Positions 13,166-24,400 of a stretch of 64,000 bases of DNA are shown piece by piece. The notes beneath the pieces are model-generated. The model made no database searches. It worked only from the letters and a program-made list of their open reading frames with translations, and was not told where the DNA came from. Within the stretch, counting starts at the first letter, position 1; each line of letters opens with the position of its first letter. The DNA comes from Endomychus coccineus. Its lineage: Eukaryota; Arthropoda; Insecta; Coleoptera; Endomychidae. The stretch lies in assembly GCA_958510875.1 (NCBI GenBank), contig OY294068.1:29926297-29990296 (forward strand), in the 5' to 3' direction. Position numbers and translations under genes: made by a program.

Positions 13166-13303
13166 CACGGTCGTATATACAGGTCTGGAAACTCGAGGCT
13201 GTTTCCTATGTGAGAAGTGAGTCCGCTAAGCGTCATCTATTGCGTAGTACCAAAAGGGTGGCGCATGAGTCGAGGGATGTTCTCTGGCACGTATACGACC
13301 GTG
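13166..13303. mobile_element. 138-bp MITE of the P-like family
   Basis: Begins CACGGTCGTATATACAGG and ends cacgtatacgaccgtg, flanked by a perfect 8-base duplication GGTGCACT (13158-13165 and 13304-13311). The internal sequence is the two subterminal segments of the larger P derivatives fused together, so this is a non-autonomous deletion product. It is the cleanest evidence for the family's 8-bp target duplication. Confidence 0.88.
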
Positions 13304-13319
13304 GGTGCACTTAATTACT

Positions 13320-13640
13320 AACTGATGTGACTTCTTTCTTATTGTGTTACAATTTCGATTTCGTGTTTCTGTTCGTTTCGACGACGTTCGCATTTTAAAC
13401 GAAATTGGTGCGATAAGGACGCTTTGTGTTATGTGTATACAATTAGTTCTACGTAATCAGGTTATTGAAATAATAAGTCTTCTGATGATGGTCGTGAGAC
13501 TGAAACGTACGTAAAGACGTAAAATATAAAACATAAGTGTTAATGTGACCTATTTCCCGAGAATTTATATAAAACTTATAGTGAACATTGTTTATATTCA
13601 TAGATCTGGGATAGGGTGCAGGAAAATGTGGGTTAATCAT
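13320..13640 (+). mobile_element. Solo terminal repeat (pLTR) of a Penelope-like element
   Basis: About 13350-13570 is closely similar to the reverse complement of 39280-39500 and, in its 3' part, to 41290-41400. Shared landmarks are gcgataaggacgctttgtg, tggtcgtgagactgaaacg and cctatttcccgagaattta. The copies at 39-41 kb flank Penelope-like coding sequence, which identifies this unit. No PLE coding region accompanies it here. It carries the hammerhead ribozyme entry below. Confidence 0.7.
13477..13518 (+). ncRNA. Hammerhead ribozyme motif in a PLE terminal repeat
   Basis: The order of parts is that of a minimal type-I hammerhead. Stem I strand GTCTT (13477-13481). Conserved core CTGATGA (13482-13488). 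Stem II GGTC/GACT with loop GTGA (13490-13501, one G-U pair). GAA (13502-13504). Short stem III in the self-complementary ACGTACGT (13505-13512). Cleavage-site base A (13513). Closing stem I strand AAGAC (13514-13518). All invariant core bases are present. One extra U sits between the core and stem II, as in the sibling copies. Hammerheads in Penelope-like pLTRs are established; activity of this copy is inferred. Confidence 0.72.
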
Positions 13641-13735
13641 TTTGATTATAATGTGAAAACAGTGTGTCGATATTTTGGCAAATTTTCTTTTAGAAATGTT
13701 GAATTATATTTTTCTTATGACTAAACAATATTAAC

Positions 13736-15053
13736 TTAAATTCTAAAAGTCTGAGTCAACAGGCTATCTTCAAACAAGGAATCCAAATTTTTTTGCAATT
13801 TGGCTTTCCATATAGATTTGTGAATCCCCAAAATGTGTTTCAGAGGGTTTTCAAGTCGAGATAAATCCTTTCCCAAGTATTGTACAATGTTCATCAACAT
13901 TTTTCCATAAGCTTTGTCTGTGGCATATTCATCTGCACTGTTTGACATTATTTCCACAATTTTCTTTAAAACATCGTATTCTAGTTCACTATTCAACAAA
14001 TTGTTTAACATTGTTATATCTTTATCTGAAAGTCTGTCACATCTCTCCAGAAATTCGCTAGAAAATATTTACACATTTTAATTTATGAAGACTTACCACA
14101 ACACCCGTTTCATCAGGTCTGTTTTAAACAAGTTGTTCATTTACCTTATCAGAACGTTCTTGTATTTATCATTTAATCCATTAATGTATAAAGAATTGAT
14201 ATCCATATCTCCATTATAAATTGAATCTAATAGTTCTTTTATTGTTGTATTAGGAAATTTCTCTATAAATCTTATGAACAGTTTTCCCAAGTTGTCTGTA
14301 AATTCCATTTTAATCTGAAATATCATTTGTTGACAACAATTAAGAGCAGCAGATTCATTATGACATACAGTTTGTACCAGAAAGTTACTATTAAAATAAA
14401 TGTGTAATTAAAAGTGATGAATTTTTTTTTAAACAAAACTTCAAGTAGCTCTCCTTATTTATTTGTTCAGAGATAATTTACCTGTGGTATTAATAAATAT
14501 TTGCAAAAACTAATTATAATATGATCATCTTGCTGATTTATGAGTTCTTCTAAAGAACATCCCAAATAACAAATATGTTCAGAATTTAATTCCTTAGTAA
14601 GGGTACAAAACATATCCTTTAGTATATTTTCAGGACAACTGTGAATATCAGTAATAATACTTCTGGGTATGGCTTTCATAGTTTCCAAATGTTCCTTTAC
14701 AGTATAAGCAAGATCTTCAGCTGTAGGATTATCAGAGATTTCATTATCTAACTCATCCCCTATGTTCGGTTGGATCACATACTCTTCTGAATCGCTTATT
14801 TCTATGATAGAAGAACAATTACTATGTACGGAATTTTTTAATAGATGCTTGATTTCGGAATTCTAAAAATTAACAGTTGAGTAAAAGATACTGGAATATA
14901 TTTGACAATTCTCACTAATGGCAAGATTTCTTTCCACTTTTCATATTTTTGTAGATCACAAAACTGATTCAACTTCTTATCATTTGAAACTTTCAGAAAT
15001 TCTAAAAACAATTCTTCAGACTCTTTGGAAAATTTGTAGGAAGGTAGCTCCAT
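13736..15053 (-). CDS. FANCE-like helical-repeat protein (tentative), with an in-frame stop
   Basis: Four exons on the minus strand: 15053-14916, 14862-14482, 14314-14097 and 14057-13736, with introns of 53, 167 and 39 bases. Phases agree and give 352 codons plus stop. The protein is all-helical. Its C-terminal part (AYGKMLMNIVQYLGKDLSRL, then HKSIWKAKLQKNLDSLF) resembles the C-terminal domain of FANCE, which links the Fanconi core complex to FANCD2. The earlier PRSIITDIH segment fits the start of that domain. The N-terminal 100 residues are acidic and low in complexity. Exon 3 contains one in-frame TAA (14141-14143), after which the frame continues well as NLFKTDLMKRVL. The only GT-AG alternative there is a 26-base intron that shifts the frame. 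It could be an assembly error, a null allele or a pseudogene. The gene is divergent from WDR89. Family assignment is by pattern only. Confidence 0.55.
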
Positions 15054-15433
15054 TTCTAATTACAATGAATTCGAATTTACGGGTCTTTAAAATTGCAAAT
15101 AAAATAATATATAAAAGGCGCCAAAAATGTTTTGGTTATGTTATGACCATAGATTCGATTTATTTTAATCGAATAAAGGATAATTACTCGATGCATTATA
15201 TTAAAATTGTTTTGTTTTGATCAGCTTACCAACGAGGTCTACTGGTAGTAGACCTCGTTGCAGCTTACATTCTGCTTTAGTTGTTCTGTGGCTTACATCC
15301 GTAGTTCCAAAGAACTCATTTCGCATTTTAACGACTTAACCTAAAACCCGTGTCAAGAAATTTAACCTAGGTTTTGGTGGATTTGACACTAACATTTTTT
15401 AAATTCCTACTTCAGCAGGTTCGTTATAGTATC
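15054..15433. promoter_or_regulatory. Divergent promoter region, FANCE-like gene / WDR89
   Basis: A 380-bp gap separates two start codons pointing away from each other, so both promoters must lie here. It contains a short perfect palindrome, acgaggtctactggtagtagacctcgt (about 15230-15256), that could form a hairpin. No TATA box is convincing. Confidence 0.5.
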
Positions 15434-18400
15434 ATGAATAATTTTGATTTTGAAGAAGAAGTTTATGACGCCAATGAATTAGAATCAGACGAAGACGTGT
15501 GCAATGATGAAGAGATCAGTACATTATTCACCAAATTTCCATGTATAACAGAGGAACATATTACATCTAAATACATTTTACACGTAGCCGCTACACAGTA
15601 AGTTTATAAGAGGGTTGAGAAGTTGAGATTGACTTGTTACCTATCTGAAATTGTGAAATTCATTTGTTTCTAGACAAAGCAGTAGAATTGTAGCTCTTAG
15701 TTCTTCTGATAATCGGATTGAAATCTACAGGTTGAGTGAAGATAGATTAGCTAAAGAATCATCATTGCATGATCATCTGGATACTGTTACTGATTTAAAA
15801 TTCTCTGAACAAAATGAAAATATACTATATACAGGTTCCCATGATGGTCTTATTAGGTTATGGGACTTAAGAACACCAAAAGAAACCGGTTTGAAATTTA
15901 CAGGTAGCTGTTTCGAATTATTCTTAAATTTTTTTTGCATACATATAAAATGGGAATGATTGAATGTAATAGGTCTTGTGTCAGTTTTATTCTTGAAAAG
16001 TGAATTAGTACATAATTGTGAGAAAAGCAGTGATCTCTTCGAATTCCCCTAACTATATTTAATAGTGCATGAACATTCCTGATATTTGAATTGTTACTGA
16101 AAATCAAAATTAATATTTAAGCAAGTATATTGAGATGCAACATTTAGATTTATTACACCTATTTCATTTTGATGAATACAAGCTGGTATAGGGGGAAATT
16201 TTCATTGAGGAATTTTTTATACTAAGTAATGGGACATTTTAGACACAACAGATACAAGCGAACCAAAAGGAAAGAAATTTAATTGTATCGACATATCATC
16301 AAATGGTATTTTGTTGAGTGCTGGATCAGATTTATTCGAAGGAGAAAGTTTCTTATTGTTCTGGGATGTACGAAATACAAAACTGTTAGGTGCATTTTGG
16401 GAATCACATACAGATGACATAACACAGGTTTGTATTAACATTTTTATTAATTTAGTACAAAATTCTGTATTGTATTTATTTATTTATTTATTGAGGTGTT
16501 TATACAACAATTATCAATACATGACATTTGCCCTGCTGAAATGCCTGATTCTTAACAATAATAACTTAAAAACAAAATTATAAATTCTAAATAAAGCCTA
16601 TTTCCAATTGCACATTTTTTTCCTTATTTAACTAATAAACATTAATCAATCATTCAACTCAATCTTTTTGATAAACTTAACGTATTGCATTTTTCAATAA
16701 GAATTTTACTAATTATATTTTCCCGGTTTACAGCTGTTAAGTCTTTCAAGTTTTTTTAATTATTTGGCAATGCATTAAATATCAAACTCGCAACATATCC
16801 ATTTCTTTGTTGTCCCACAGTTTTGTAACATTTAGTTAAACTTCAATTATTATTCCTTGTAAAATTTCTACTTTCATAATCAGTATTTAAATTTATATAA
16901 TTGTACAGCAATGCTTCCAATTTGTACTTTTCTTTTATTGTAAGTAACTTATGTTGCTTAAATGGTTCGTCTAGTTCAATTGGTAAAGTATATTATTCTT
17001 AGCACTCTCAATTGGATTTTCATTATAGGTTTAATATATTTATCATAAGATCCCCCCATGCTAGTATTCCATAATAAACTATCGAAACTATCTCATTATA
17101 ATTAATTTACTGTTCTGATGTAATTATAATAGCTTGAAAGTACCGGGATATCAAAAATTATCTTGGTTAAGGGTGGTTGTGGAATCTAAAACGTGTGTCT
17201 TACTTTACGTTTGAAATAATTATGTCACTGTCACACTGACATCATCAATAACCTACAAATTTGAACCTTTTCAGTGATAGCCACAATCCGGGTCAAAAAC
17301 TGTTTTGAAATAGTTAATTTTCCGTAAATCGAATGACGTTCACGTGAGAAGCCCGTACCACGCGAGTTAGAAAAGTGCAAACTGGTTGTACCTAATACGG
17401 CTTTACGACGACTTTTCGCTTGCCGTTTTCGCTCCATGTAGTTAGATTTAGTATCGGACCGTGCCCGACGGCCCTTCTTTTTTCGATAAATGTCCATTAA
17501 ATAGGAAAATTTTATTAAAACAATTTGAGCTATTCTCAGATCTCAGCTACGCGCGTCTAACGTGCGACGTACCAAAGGGAATTTTCTCGCGACTAAAATA
17601 TACACGAAGCGGGTAAAAGCTAGCGGCCCATAGCCAAAAACACTTTATTACAACTGGCGTCGGTCGCACGGGGCAAGAAACGTCCCCAAATTAACAAGAC
17701 CGAGGTATAATGTATAAACTCTAACTTACGCGCAGCGAGCTCCTCGAGGCATATGTCAAAATGATTTCGTTCGTAGCTAATTACATAGGACGTCTGACGT
17801 TCATGCAATTATGTTTTTTAGATAATTCGAACCTTCTAATTTCGATAGGCCACGTGAAAATCCCGGAGTCCAAAGTGCTAAAGACTTCTGAGTTTTACAA
17901 CATTCGTATAAAATTGCGAAAATTCGCACTTTTAGAAACTTCAAATTAATTATGACATAATTATTTCAAACGTAAAGTAAGACACACGTTTTAGATTCCA
18001 CAACCACCCTTGACCAAGATAATTTTTGATATCCCGGTACAAATGGTTCATTGAAGAATTATGATTTTGAATCTTATTATGTATTAAAGCTGATTTATTT
18101 ACAAAATTCTTATAGTTGTTTCAGGAACAAAAATAATAATACTAATTGTTTTTTGAGAAATAAAAAAATATCTCTATAATAATAGTAAAACTAACAGTAG
18201 TTGTGTGAACAATATTACTTTTAGGTTATATTTCACCCAAGTGATCCTAATCAATTAATATCAGGTTCTACAGATGGTTTGATAAACATTTATGACTTAA
18301 CCCAAACAACAGAAGATGATGCTCTTGTAGATACATTAAACACAGAATCTTCTGTAGAACAATTATCTTTTGAGAAACATAATGCAAAGGATGTATTAAG

Positions 18401-19115
18401 CTGTGTAACACATACAGCGAATGTTCAACTATGGAACATAGATGGAGTTCAACCCTTTTGTGATTTCAAAAGGAGTGACATATCTAAGGAATTACAGGTG
18501 AATACTTTACCATATCAAAATTAACAATGTCTTCATAGATAAAAACAAGAAATTTTACTTTGTTAAATATCACTTTATTTTAAAGAAAGTTGATTGCAAT
18601 TTCGAAACTTTCTTTTAAATAAAGGGATATTTAACAAAGTAAAATTTCTTGTTTTTATCTGTAAAAATGGAATATCACAAAGTAAAGAACAGAGTTCCAT
18701 TCAAATGTCTTCTCTATTAAATGTATCATTTAAGTTGGTATTAAAGTTTCTTAGTTTTTCATTTGTTAGTTTTACATAAATTGATGTTATCATTTCAGAG
18801 GAAATCAGAAAACTATACCTACATTGCCAATACACATTCAACAAATAACAATATGTTTATTTTAGCTGGTTCAAATGTAAAAGATGGAGAATGTGTTCGA
18901 GGTTTAGATGTCCAAAATAAATCTTTAAAGCCATGTTTCTCTTTGACTGATAATAAGCAAAGAGTTCGTTGCAGTTGGTTTGACAGAAATGTAATAACTA
19001 ATTCACCAATAATTAAAACATTTAATTAATTAATTTTTTCTAGACGAATCTATTACTGACAGGAGGTGAGAAAGGTTGGTTAAATGTCTGGAGACGAAAA
19101 ACAGAAAATTATTGA
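15434..19115 (+). CDS. WDR89: WD repeat-containing protein 89
   Basis: Six exons, 15434-15597, 15674-15903, 16243-16427, 18225-18497, 18799-18990 and 19044-19115, join in phase to a 371-residue protein, close to the vertebrate WDR89 length. It is a single WD40 propeller. Visible blades include YTGSHDGLIRLWDLR, LLFWDVRNTKL, the diagnostic VIFHPSDPNQLISGSTDGL with NIYDL, VQLWNIDG, and the last blade NLLTGGEKGWLNVWRR. The HPSxPN..SGSxDGL signature and the SHTDDITQ segment before it match WDR89. The start is the ATG at 15434, followed by an acidic N-terminus rich in D and E. WDR89 is presumed to be a protein-interaction scaffold; no enzymatic role is known. The 1.8-kb intron 3 carries a LINE fragment and a long-TIR element, and intron 4 carries a hairpin MITE. 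A polyadenylation signal AATAAA lies at 19138. Confidence 0.93.
16470..17125 (-). mobile_element. 3' end of a non-LTR retrotransposon (CR1/Jockey-like)
   Basis: Read on the minus strand, the segment ends in a short-repeat tail (caataaataaataaata at about 16493-16477). Before the tail it encodes, with stops, DKYIKPIMKIQLRVLRIIY, the typical C-terminal region after the reverse transcriptase. It is 5'-truncated and antisense in WDR89 intron 3. Confidence 0.6.
17140..18040. mobile_element. Non-autonomous DNA transposon with ~85-bp terminal inverted repeats
   Basis: Bases 17140-17224 (gtaccgggatatcaaaaatt...) and 17952-18040 (...aatttttgatatcccggtac) are near-perfect inverted copies. GTAC at both outer edges is self-complementary, so it is either the last four TIR bases or a 4-base target duplication. 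The roughly 730-base interior has no convincing gene. The superfamily is not assignable from this sequence. Confidence 0.8.
18537..18660. mobile_element. 124-bp near-perfect hairpin MITE
   Basis: The left half, agataaaaacaagaaatttt..., is mirrored by the right half, ...aaaatttcttgtttttatct. Almost every base pairs except a short central loop (about 18592-18606). It lies in WDR89 intron 4. Such high arm identity suggests a recent insertion or gene conversion between arms. Confidence 0.8.
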
Positions 19116-19137
19116 TATTGTGAATCAAATGTTTTAA

Positions 19138-19143
19138 AATAAA
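19138..19143 (+). terminator. Likely WDR89 polyadenylation signal
   Basis: AATAAA 23 bases after the WDR89 stop, followed by a second overlapping copy. Confidence 0.5.
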
Positions 19144-19549
19144 TAAAATTTCATTGATATTCATGACTTCTATTTGGCAGGCATTTATATTTTTATATAA
19201 AAAGGTACGCTTTCTCATAATTTGTTAATTTACATTCACATTTTTTCACATAATACCTTGTATTTATTTTTAATTTGATTCATATTGATGGAAATCTTTA
19301 TTCAAATTAAAGAGACGCGTATAGCTCCCAATATTTTTGTGATTTTTAAAATTAAAATAAGAATAAAAGGTAGTATGATTTTATTTTCATTGGTAAGAAA
19401 GTAGTATATTATGTGTGCATACTATACTTTTTCTATGACAACCACGTTTGATATTCTAATAAAGTATAAAAATGTTCACAGAAAGACTGATGACATACAT
19501 ATCGCATCGCTAGTGTCATTTTTCAAGCCGTCGTCGCATTAGTCGTACC

Positions 19550-20123
19550 CACGGTCTTACATACAGGTCTGGGAACTCGTATGTTTGACATGGGTCTCTT
19601 ACGCGTCGCCAAACTCGTAGTCCATCGCTCAGCCACTACCTAGCGCTTGGATCGAAGTGGTAAAACGATTTCTTTCCGGAATCGCAAGCAGTGTTACTAA
19701 GTATTCTGATTTGAGAGAGGAATAGAACTGTTACTCTTGTCAAAATGTATTACTCACCTTAAAAATAACTTCCCCTTTTTCGTTATACATGACGCACACA
19801 TGAAAGACCTCGATTTCTATCCGGAATCGCAAGCATCCACTTCGGCACTTTAAAAACAGAAGTTTCTTGCTTTACACTTTTGTACCCCGTTTTGTATTTC
19901 GGCACAAAGCACGGTTTCGTAATTTGTTTCTAAAAACGCAGGTATTCCTTGTGTTTACAATTCAAGAATGACAGTTGTCAGAGAACACGGCGTACAGTTG
20001 TCAGAGAACACTCTTCAACTACTGCGCCACCCTTTTTGGTACTACGCGACATTCGACGCTTAGCGGACTCACTTGTCACATAGGAAACAGCCTCGAGTTC
20101 CCAGACCTGTATGTACGACCGTG
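19550..20123 (-). mobile_element. P-superfamily deletion derivative (574 bp) with THAP-like remnant
   Basis: Starts CACGGTC at 19550, ends GACCGTG at 20123, and is flanked by a perfect 8-base duplication GTCGTACC (19542-19549 and 20124-20131). The interior on the minus strand carries the same THAP-like block as the copies at 10.7 and 12.1 kb, ending at a GTGAGT donor near 19757. Several stops are present. This copy and the 138-bp MITE establish the element boundaries beyond doubt. Confidence 0.88.
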
Positions 20124-20240
20124 GTCGTACCGAACCGACCCCTAACAATGATTCATAATGCGGTTGTAGGCAACAATTACAGTATGAACCATAATGTGTC
20201 AAGTCCTCTATGCAAAATGGAGCTGTTTATTATTCAATTT

Positions 20241-20378
20241 ACGGTCGTATACATAGGTCTGGAAACTCTATTGTTTGAGATGAGTCTCTTACATGTCGCT
20301 AAACTCGTAGTCCCTCGCTCAACCACCAGCTGGCGCATGGATCGAAGTATGTTGTGAAGACCTGTTTATATGACCGTG
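20241..20378. mobile_element. P-like MITE copy
   Basis: Left acggtcgtatacataggtctgg and right cctgtttatatgaccgtg are family termini. The interior matches the subterminal block gcatggatcgaagt seen near 12410. Target duplication is not evident, probably because neighbouring insertions disturbed the flanks. Confidence 0.6.
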
Positions 20379-20422
20379 GGCCAGTCAATATAGGATCAAA
20401 AATCAACGAAAATAGTTTTTTT

Positions 20423-20620
20423 CACGGTCGTATACACAGTATGTTGTCAGGATTAGGCGCCATATCGTTCAAATTTCAAGACCCACAATACAAAGATTGC
20501 CAGAGAACATCCCTCGACTCATGCGCCACCCGTTGGTACTACGCGACAGTTGACGCTTAGCGGACTCACTCCTCACATAGGAAACCGCCTCGAGTTTCCA
20601 GACCTGTGTATACGGCCGTG
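20423..20620. mobile_element. P-like MITE copy
   Basis: Left cacggtcgtatacacag and right ccagacctgtgtatacggccgtg are family termini. The interior contains the gactcatgcgccacc block shared with the other copies. The flanking 8-mers do not match, so this may be a rearranged or composite copy with the MITE just upstream. Confidence 0.6.
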
Positions 20621-20629
20621 GTGTAGTGG

Positions 20630-20853
20630 CATAGTCAAAGTATAAAGGTCTGTTGGAGCCTACCTTCTATTCTTTTTAAAATTCGAGTGAAACCTGATTG
20701 GTCGTTTATTTAATGTTATTGTCGACGACATAATATGATGTTACGTGCCGGCGTCGAGCCGATGAGAGCAAGGCTGTGATTGGAGGAGACGGGTGACGTG
20801 TTCCAGCGCGAGATGGTGGGGAGGCTCCAACAGACGTTTATACTTTGACTATG
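20630..20853. mobile_element. 224-bp MITE with ~34-bp TIRs
   Basis: The left end catagtcaaagtataaaggtc and right end gacgtttatactttgactatg are inverted copies, extending inward through tgttggagcc / ggctccaaca. The interior is unusually GC-rich for the window. No target duplication is certain. The family is unrelated to the adjacent P-like copies. Confidence 0.75.
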
Positions 20854-21422
20854 GTTTAATGGACATATATCGATGTTGTAGAGAAAGCGTAGTCTTTTTA
20901 AAATAAAAAATTATCTATTTCTGAACCAAAAATGTTTTGCAACAAAGATTCATTGGATAGAAATATGAAAAGGTTATAAAAAGAACTAATAATTCTAAAC
21001 ATTTTATTCTATTATTTGCCCTTACATATAACATTAAAATATATAATTGAAATTTATTTCTATGTATGTGCTATGTTAAACTAATACATAAAATAATGTC
21101 ATGATAATAAAAACAGAAATTAATCACTCTTTTTCATTAAATATAATTAGTACAACGAATCAATCTCGGAAAATACTAGAAATCAAATGGCAACATACAA
21201 ATGTTGGTAACACACCATTTGTATTATAATAAAAATAAATATAAATCTAACACGTATTCTGAAAAAATAAAATAATTCTTATAAAGACAAAACATAACCT
21301 AAAATAGAGATCCATCCTTGATAATATACGATGTATAAAGAATATTATGGTAATAATTTATTAAGCGACTTTGAATGTCTTTCAAGATGTAAATAAATTC
21401 TTGCAACTCAATTGCAGCCATT
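20854..21422. other. 3' flank of ZFTRAF1, no gene seen
   Basis: AT-rich. It probably contains the ZFTRAF1 3' untranslated region; a minus-strand AATAAA lies at 21357-21362, 61 bases beyond the stop. Confidence 0.45.
21357..21362 (-). terminator. Possible ZFTRAF1 polyadenylation signal
   Basis: Minus-strand AATAAA shortly after the 28-base terminal coding exon. Confidence 0.4.
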
Positions 21423-24400
21423 TCACTTAGAAGCCAGAAACATAATTAACCTGCAACAAATTTCAATATTAAATATGTGTATCGAATTAAAGTAAATGTT
21501 GCGGGAAAAATTACGTAAAGGGAATAAAGGGCGAGTTATGCCAATCATTACAAAAATGTGTCGCGATAAACAAATCGACAGGGTTCTTTGAACTGCATTG
21601 TGAATAATGCTATTATTCCCCCTCAAGATGCGATTTATATGACACATATCCATGGAAAGCAGCGAATTGAACCCTCGAAATTTAACTAAATTGCTCAGAA
21701 TAATGTTTAAACCAATCCGCCGTTTATTTTTGCACTGTTGTTGATGACCCGCTAGACTCTTCGTCGTGTAGGCAGTGATGTTGCCGAAGGTTACATCGAT
21801 AACCTTATATATAATCGTGACATGTTGTTTACATAAATTGTATCTACAATTTCAGCAACGCTCTCTCAATAGAATCCACAAATAACTCCAATTTGAGGAT
21901 CACAGCGTTAACTCTGATACAAACAGATTAAAATTGTCAACTGCAAATGTAACAGATACTTAGCATAGTCATGAAATACGAGTTCCGTGTGTTTGACACT
22001 GAAGATGGTGGTTGATTATTTGTCACCAAAACTAATATTCTATCATGCAAGAACGATGTAACGCAATAAATAACTATATGTGAGTTCCCAGTTCCCACCA
22101 GAAATCAAGATTGTTGTTTTAGTCTTTGAATATATTTTATTAAAAAATTTGTTGATTTTCTTTAGATTAATTATGTGATTTAAACTTTAGACTCCCTGAC
22201 AACGGATTTCGTTAAAGTCCCTATATTAGTGCATATTAGCAAATGGCAAAAATTATTTACTTTGCGATTTTTTCTCTGTACTTTGACTACACGAGAGAAA
22301 AACCTATAATATTCCAAGAACATCGTGTGTGAGCCAGGGATGAAATGTTGGGAGGCATTTGAATTTTTCTTGAAGTTTTGGAGGTTATAGGCATAAGGGA
22401 AGACTTCGCTAGGCAAAGGGTTCCACAATTTCGCCGCTCGATAGAAAAATTAAGTCTAATATGAAGAAGTTCGGTAGGTCTCGAGCTTGACAATGAAGGG
22501 GTAAATAGCCATGAGCTTGATAGTGCGCCTACCTGGAATTTCTCGTGGTGGAATAACAACGAGATTTCTGATGAAAACGATTGAACACCGACCATTGAAA
22601 TATCTATAGAAAAGGGAGAGATCGCCCACCTTTCTACGATGTTCTAGAGAGGACAATGGATTCGCAAGTGTGACATCACCAATAACACGAGTAGCTCTCT
22701 GCTGGATAGAATCCAAGAGCTCCAACGTATGTTTGGGAGTCCAATTCCAAACATCTGAACAGTACTCCGAGACAGGTCCAATCTGTGCTTTGTAAATTAT
22801 GAGGAGCTGCTGGGATGTAAAGTAGCTCTTGGCAAGTTTTTGTGAAGCGGTTTCCTAATGAATTTCACAAGATCATCCCACGAGAGGGTGCTGTTGGTGG
22901 ATATGGAAGACTCCACAAGACATCATCATATTAGAGATTATGGAATTCGTCTTGCTGGAGAAGGTACAAGCTGTACTTATCATCAGATCCCCATTTCAAA
23001 ATCATTGGATGACATAGGTGCCATAGATGAGAAAGCGGTATGAAGTGTACCATCATCTCCATAGCTGTGGACGGGACATGTGGAGCAGAAACAAAGTTGG
23101 TGCCAATACAGAACCGTGGCCACCAGCGTTAATAGCCATTGTATCGGAGGTTTCTTCGTCAACCACCACATGGAGTGAACTGTCTGAGAGAAAACTCGAT
23201 AGTAGGCGGCAAACCATATGAGGCAAGTTTCTCAAAAAGGCCTTGTTACGTAAGCAAGCAGCTCTCCTGTTGATCTCTGCTGATGAAAGTCTTATTGCCA
23301 GTCATTCACGATTTTGGAGCTCTCTAAGGTATTGGATGAGGATAAACAGTCTGTAGAAAACTAGTGCTAATTATGGCGCACATTCCTTGTGAATGAGAGG
23401 TGGAATTCCGTCTGGCCCAAGTCTTTTTGGTATTGATCAAGCAGAATGCCCCTAATTGTGTGCTGACAAAGGATAATTTAAGGCATGAAGCTATAGATGG
23501 CAGCAATATCAGGAGGTGCCTTCCCTTGTGGATCCAAAGTGGAAGGGTTAACTTTTTTTGCGGTGCAGTAGCAGGTGTGCCATCTTATTTGGTTAGGATA
23601 GGGAAGGAACTAGGCGAACGTCCAAAACGAACGGGGCCATTCCGGGATTCGATAAGCTTTGATCTTATTTTGGCGTTATATTTTCACAGAATAGCTATTA
23701 TTTTCTCAAATATTACAACTTTTAAACTATCTTTCTTTTTTTTCATTCTGGGAGGACTACATTATCAAAATATTGTTGACGGAAGCATCTTTCATTTAGT
23801 ATATTTGAGTACCAGTGTGGAATGTAATAAAATATAATTTAGTTTACACTATCACCCTTTTTCCGTTTAAAATTATAATTTATGATGAGTGTAGGTGTTC
23901 CCCAGGGATCAGTGTAAGGACTACTCATATCTATGTTATTTGTCAATGATCTGCTAGATCATATAATTTCAGGATTGATAATGTTTGCAGATGATACGTC
24001 AATAGCTATTTCAGCACGGACTTTTGAAGAGCTGAGCGTTATCGCAAATACGGTGGCTGTTCAGTGTCACACTTGGTGTAAGGCGAATAGTCTAATACTA
24101 GCTGAGGAAAAAACCAAAATTGTGAACTTCTCTTTTTGTTCAAACTATGAGAATTGTAATTTTCTTATGAATAATGTTATCTTGAAGCCACAAAAGTGTT
24201 TTGAAATTTCTAGGCTTATATTTAGATAATACACTTTCAGGGTGTGAACAGGTTGAGCAAGTTTCCAAAAAAATTGATAAAAGCTTCTATGCCATATCTC
24301 AATTAAAATCAATAATACACCAAAAATGTCTCATAAATGTTCATTATGCAATGGTATATTGTCATCCTTCCAACAATGTCACTTTGTGGGGGAACTCGAT

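Noticed and set aside
17231..17808. Minus-strand frames rich in R and K inside the 17140-18040 element
   Set aside because: Short, separate frames with no transposase motif; treated as chance frames in a non-autonomous element.
23400..23837. 145-codon open frame on the plus strand
   Set aside because: Its composition changes abruptly and its first part overlaps the edge of the minus-strand LINE; no motif supports a gene.
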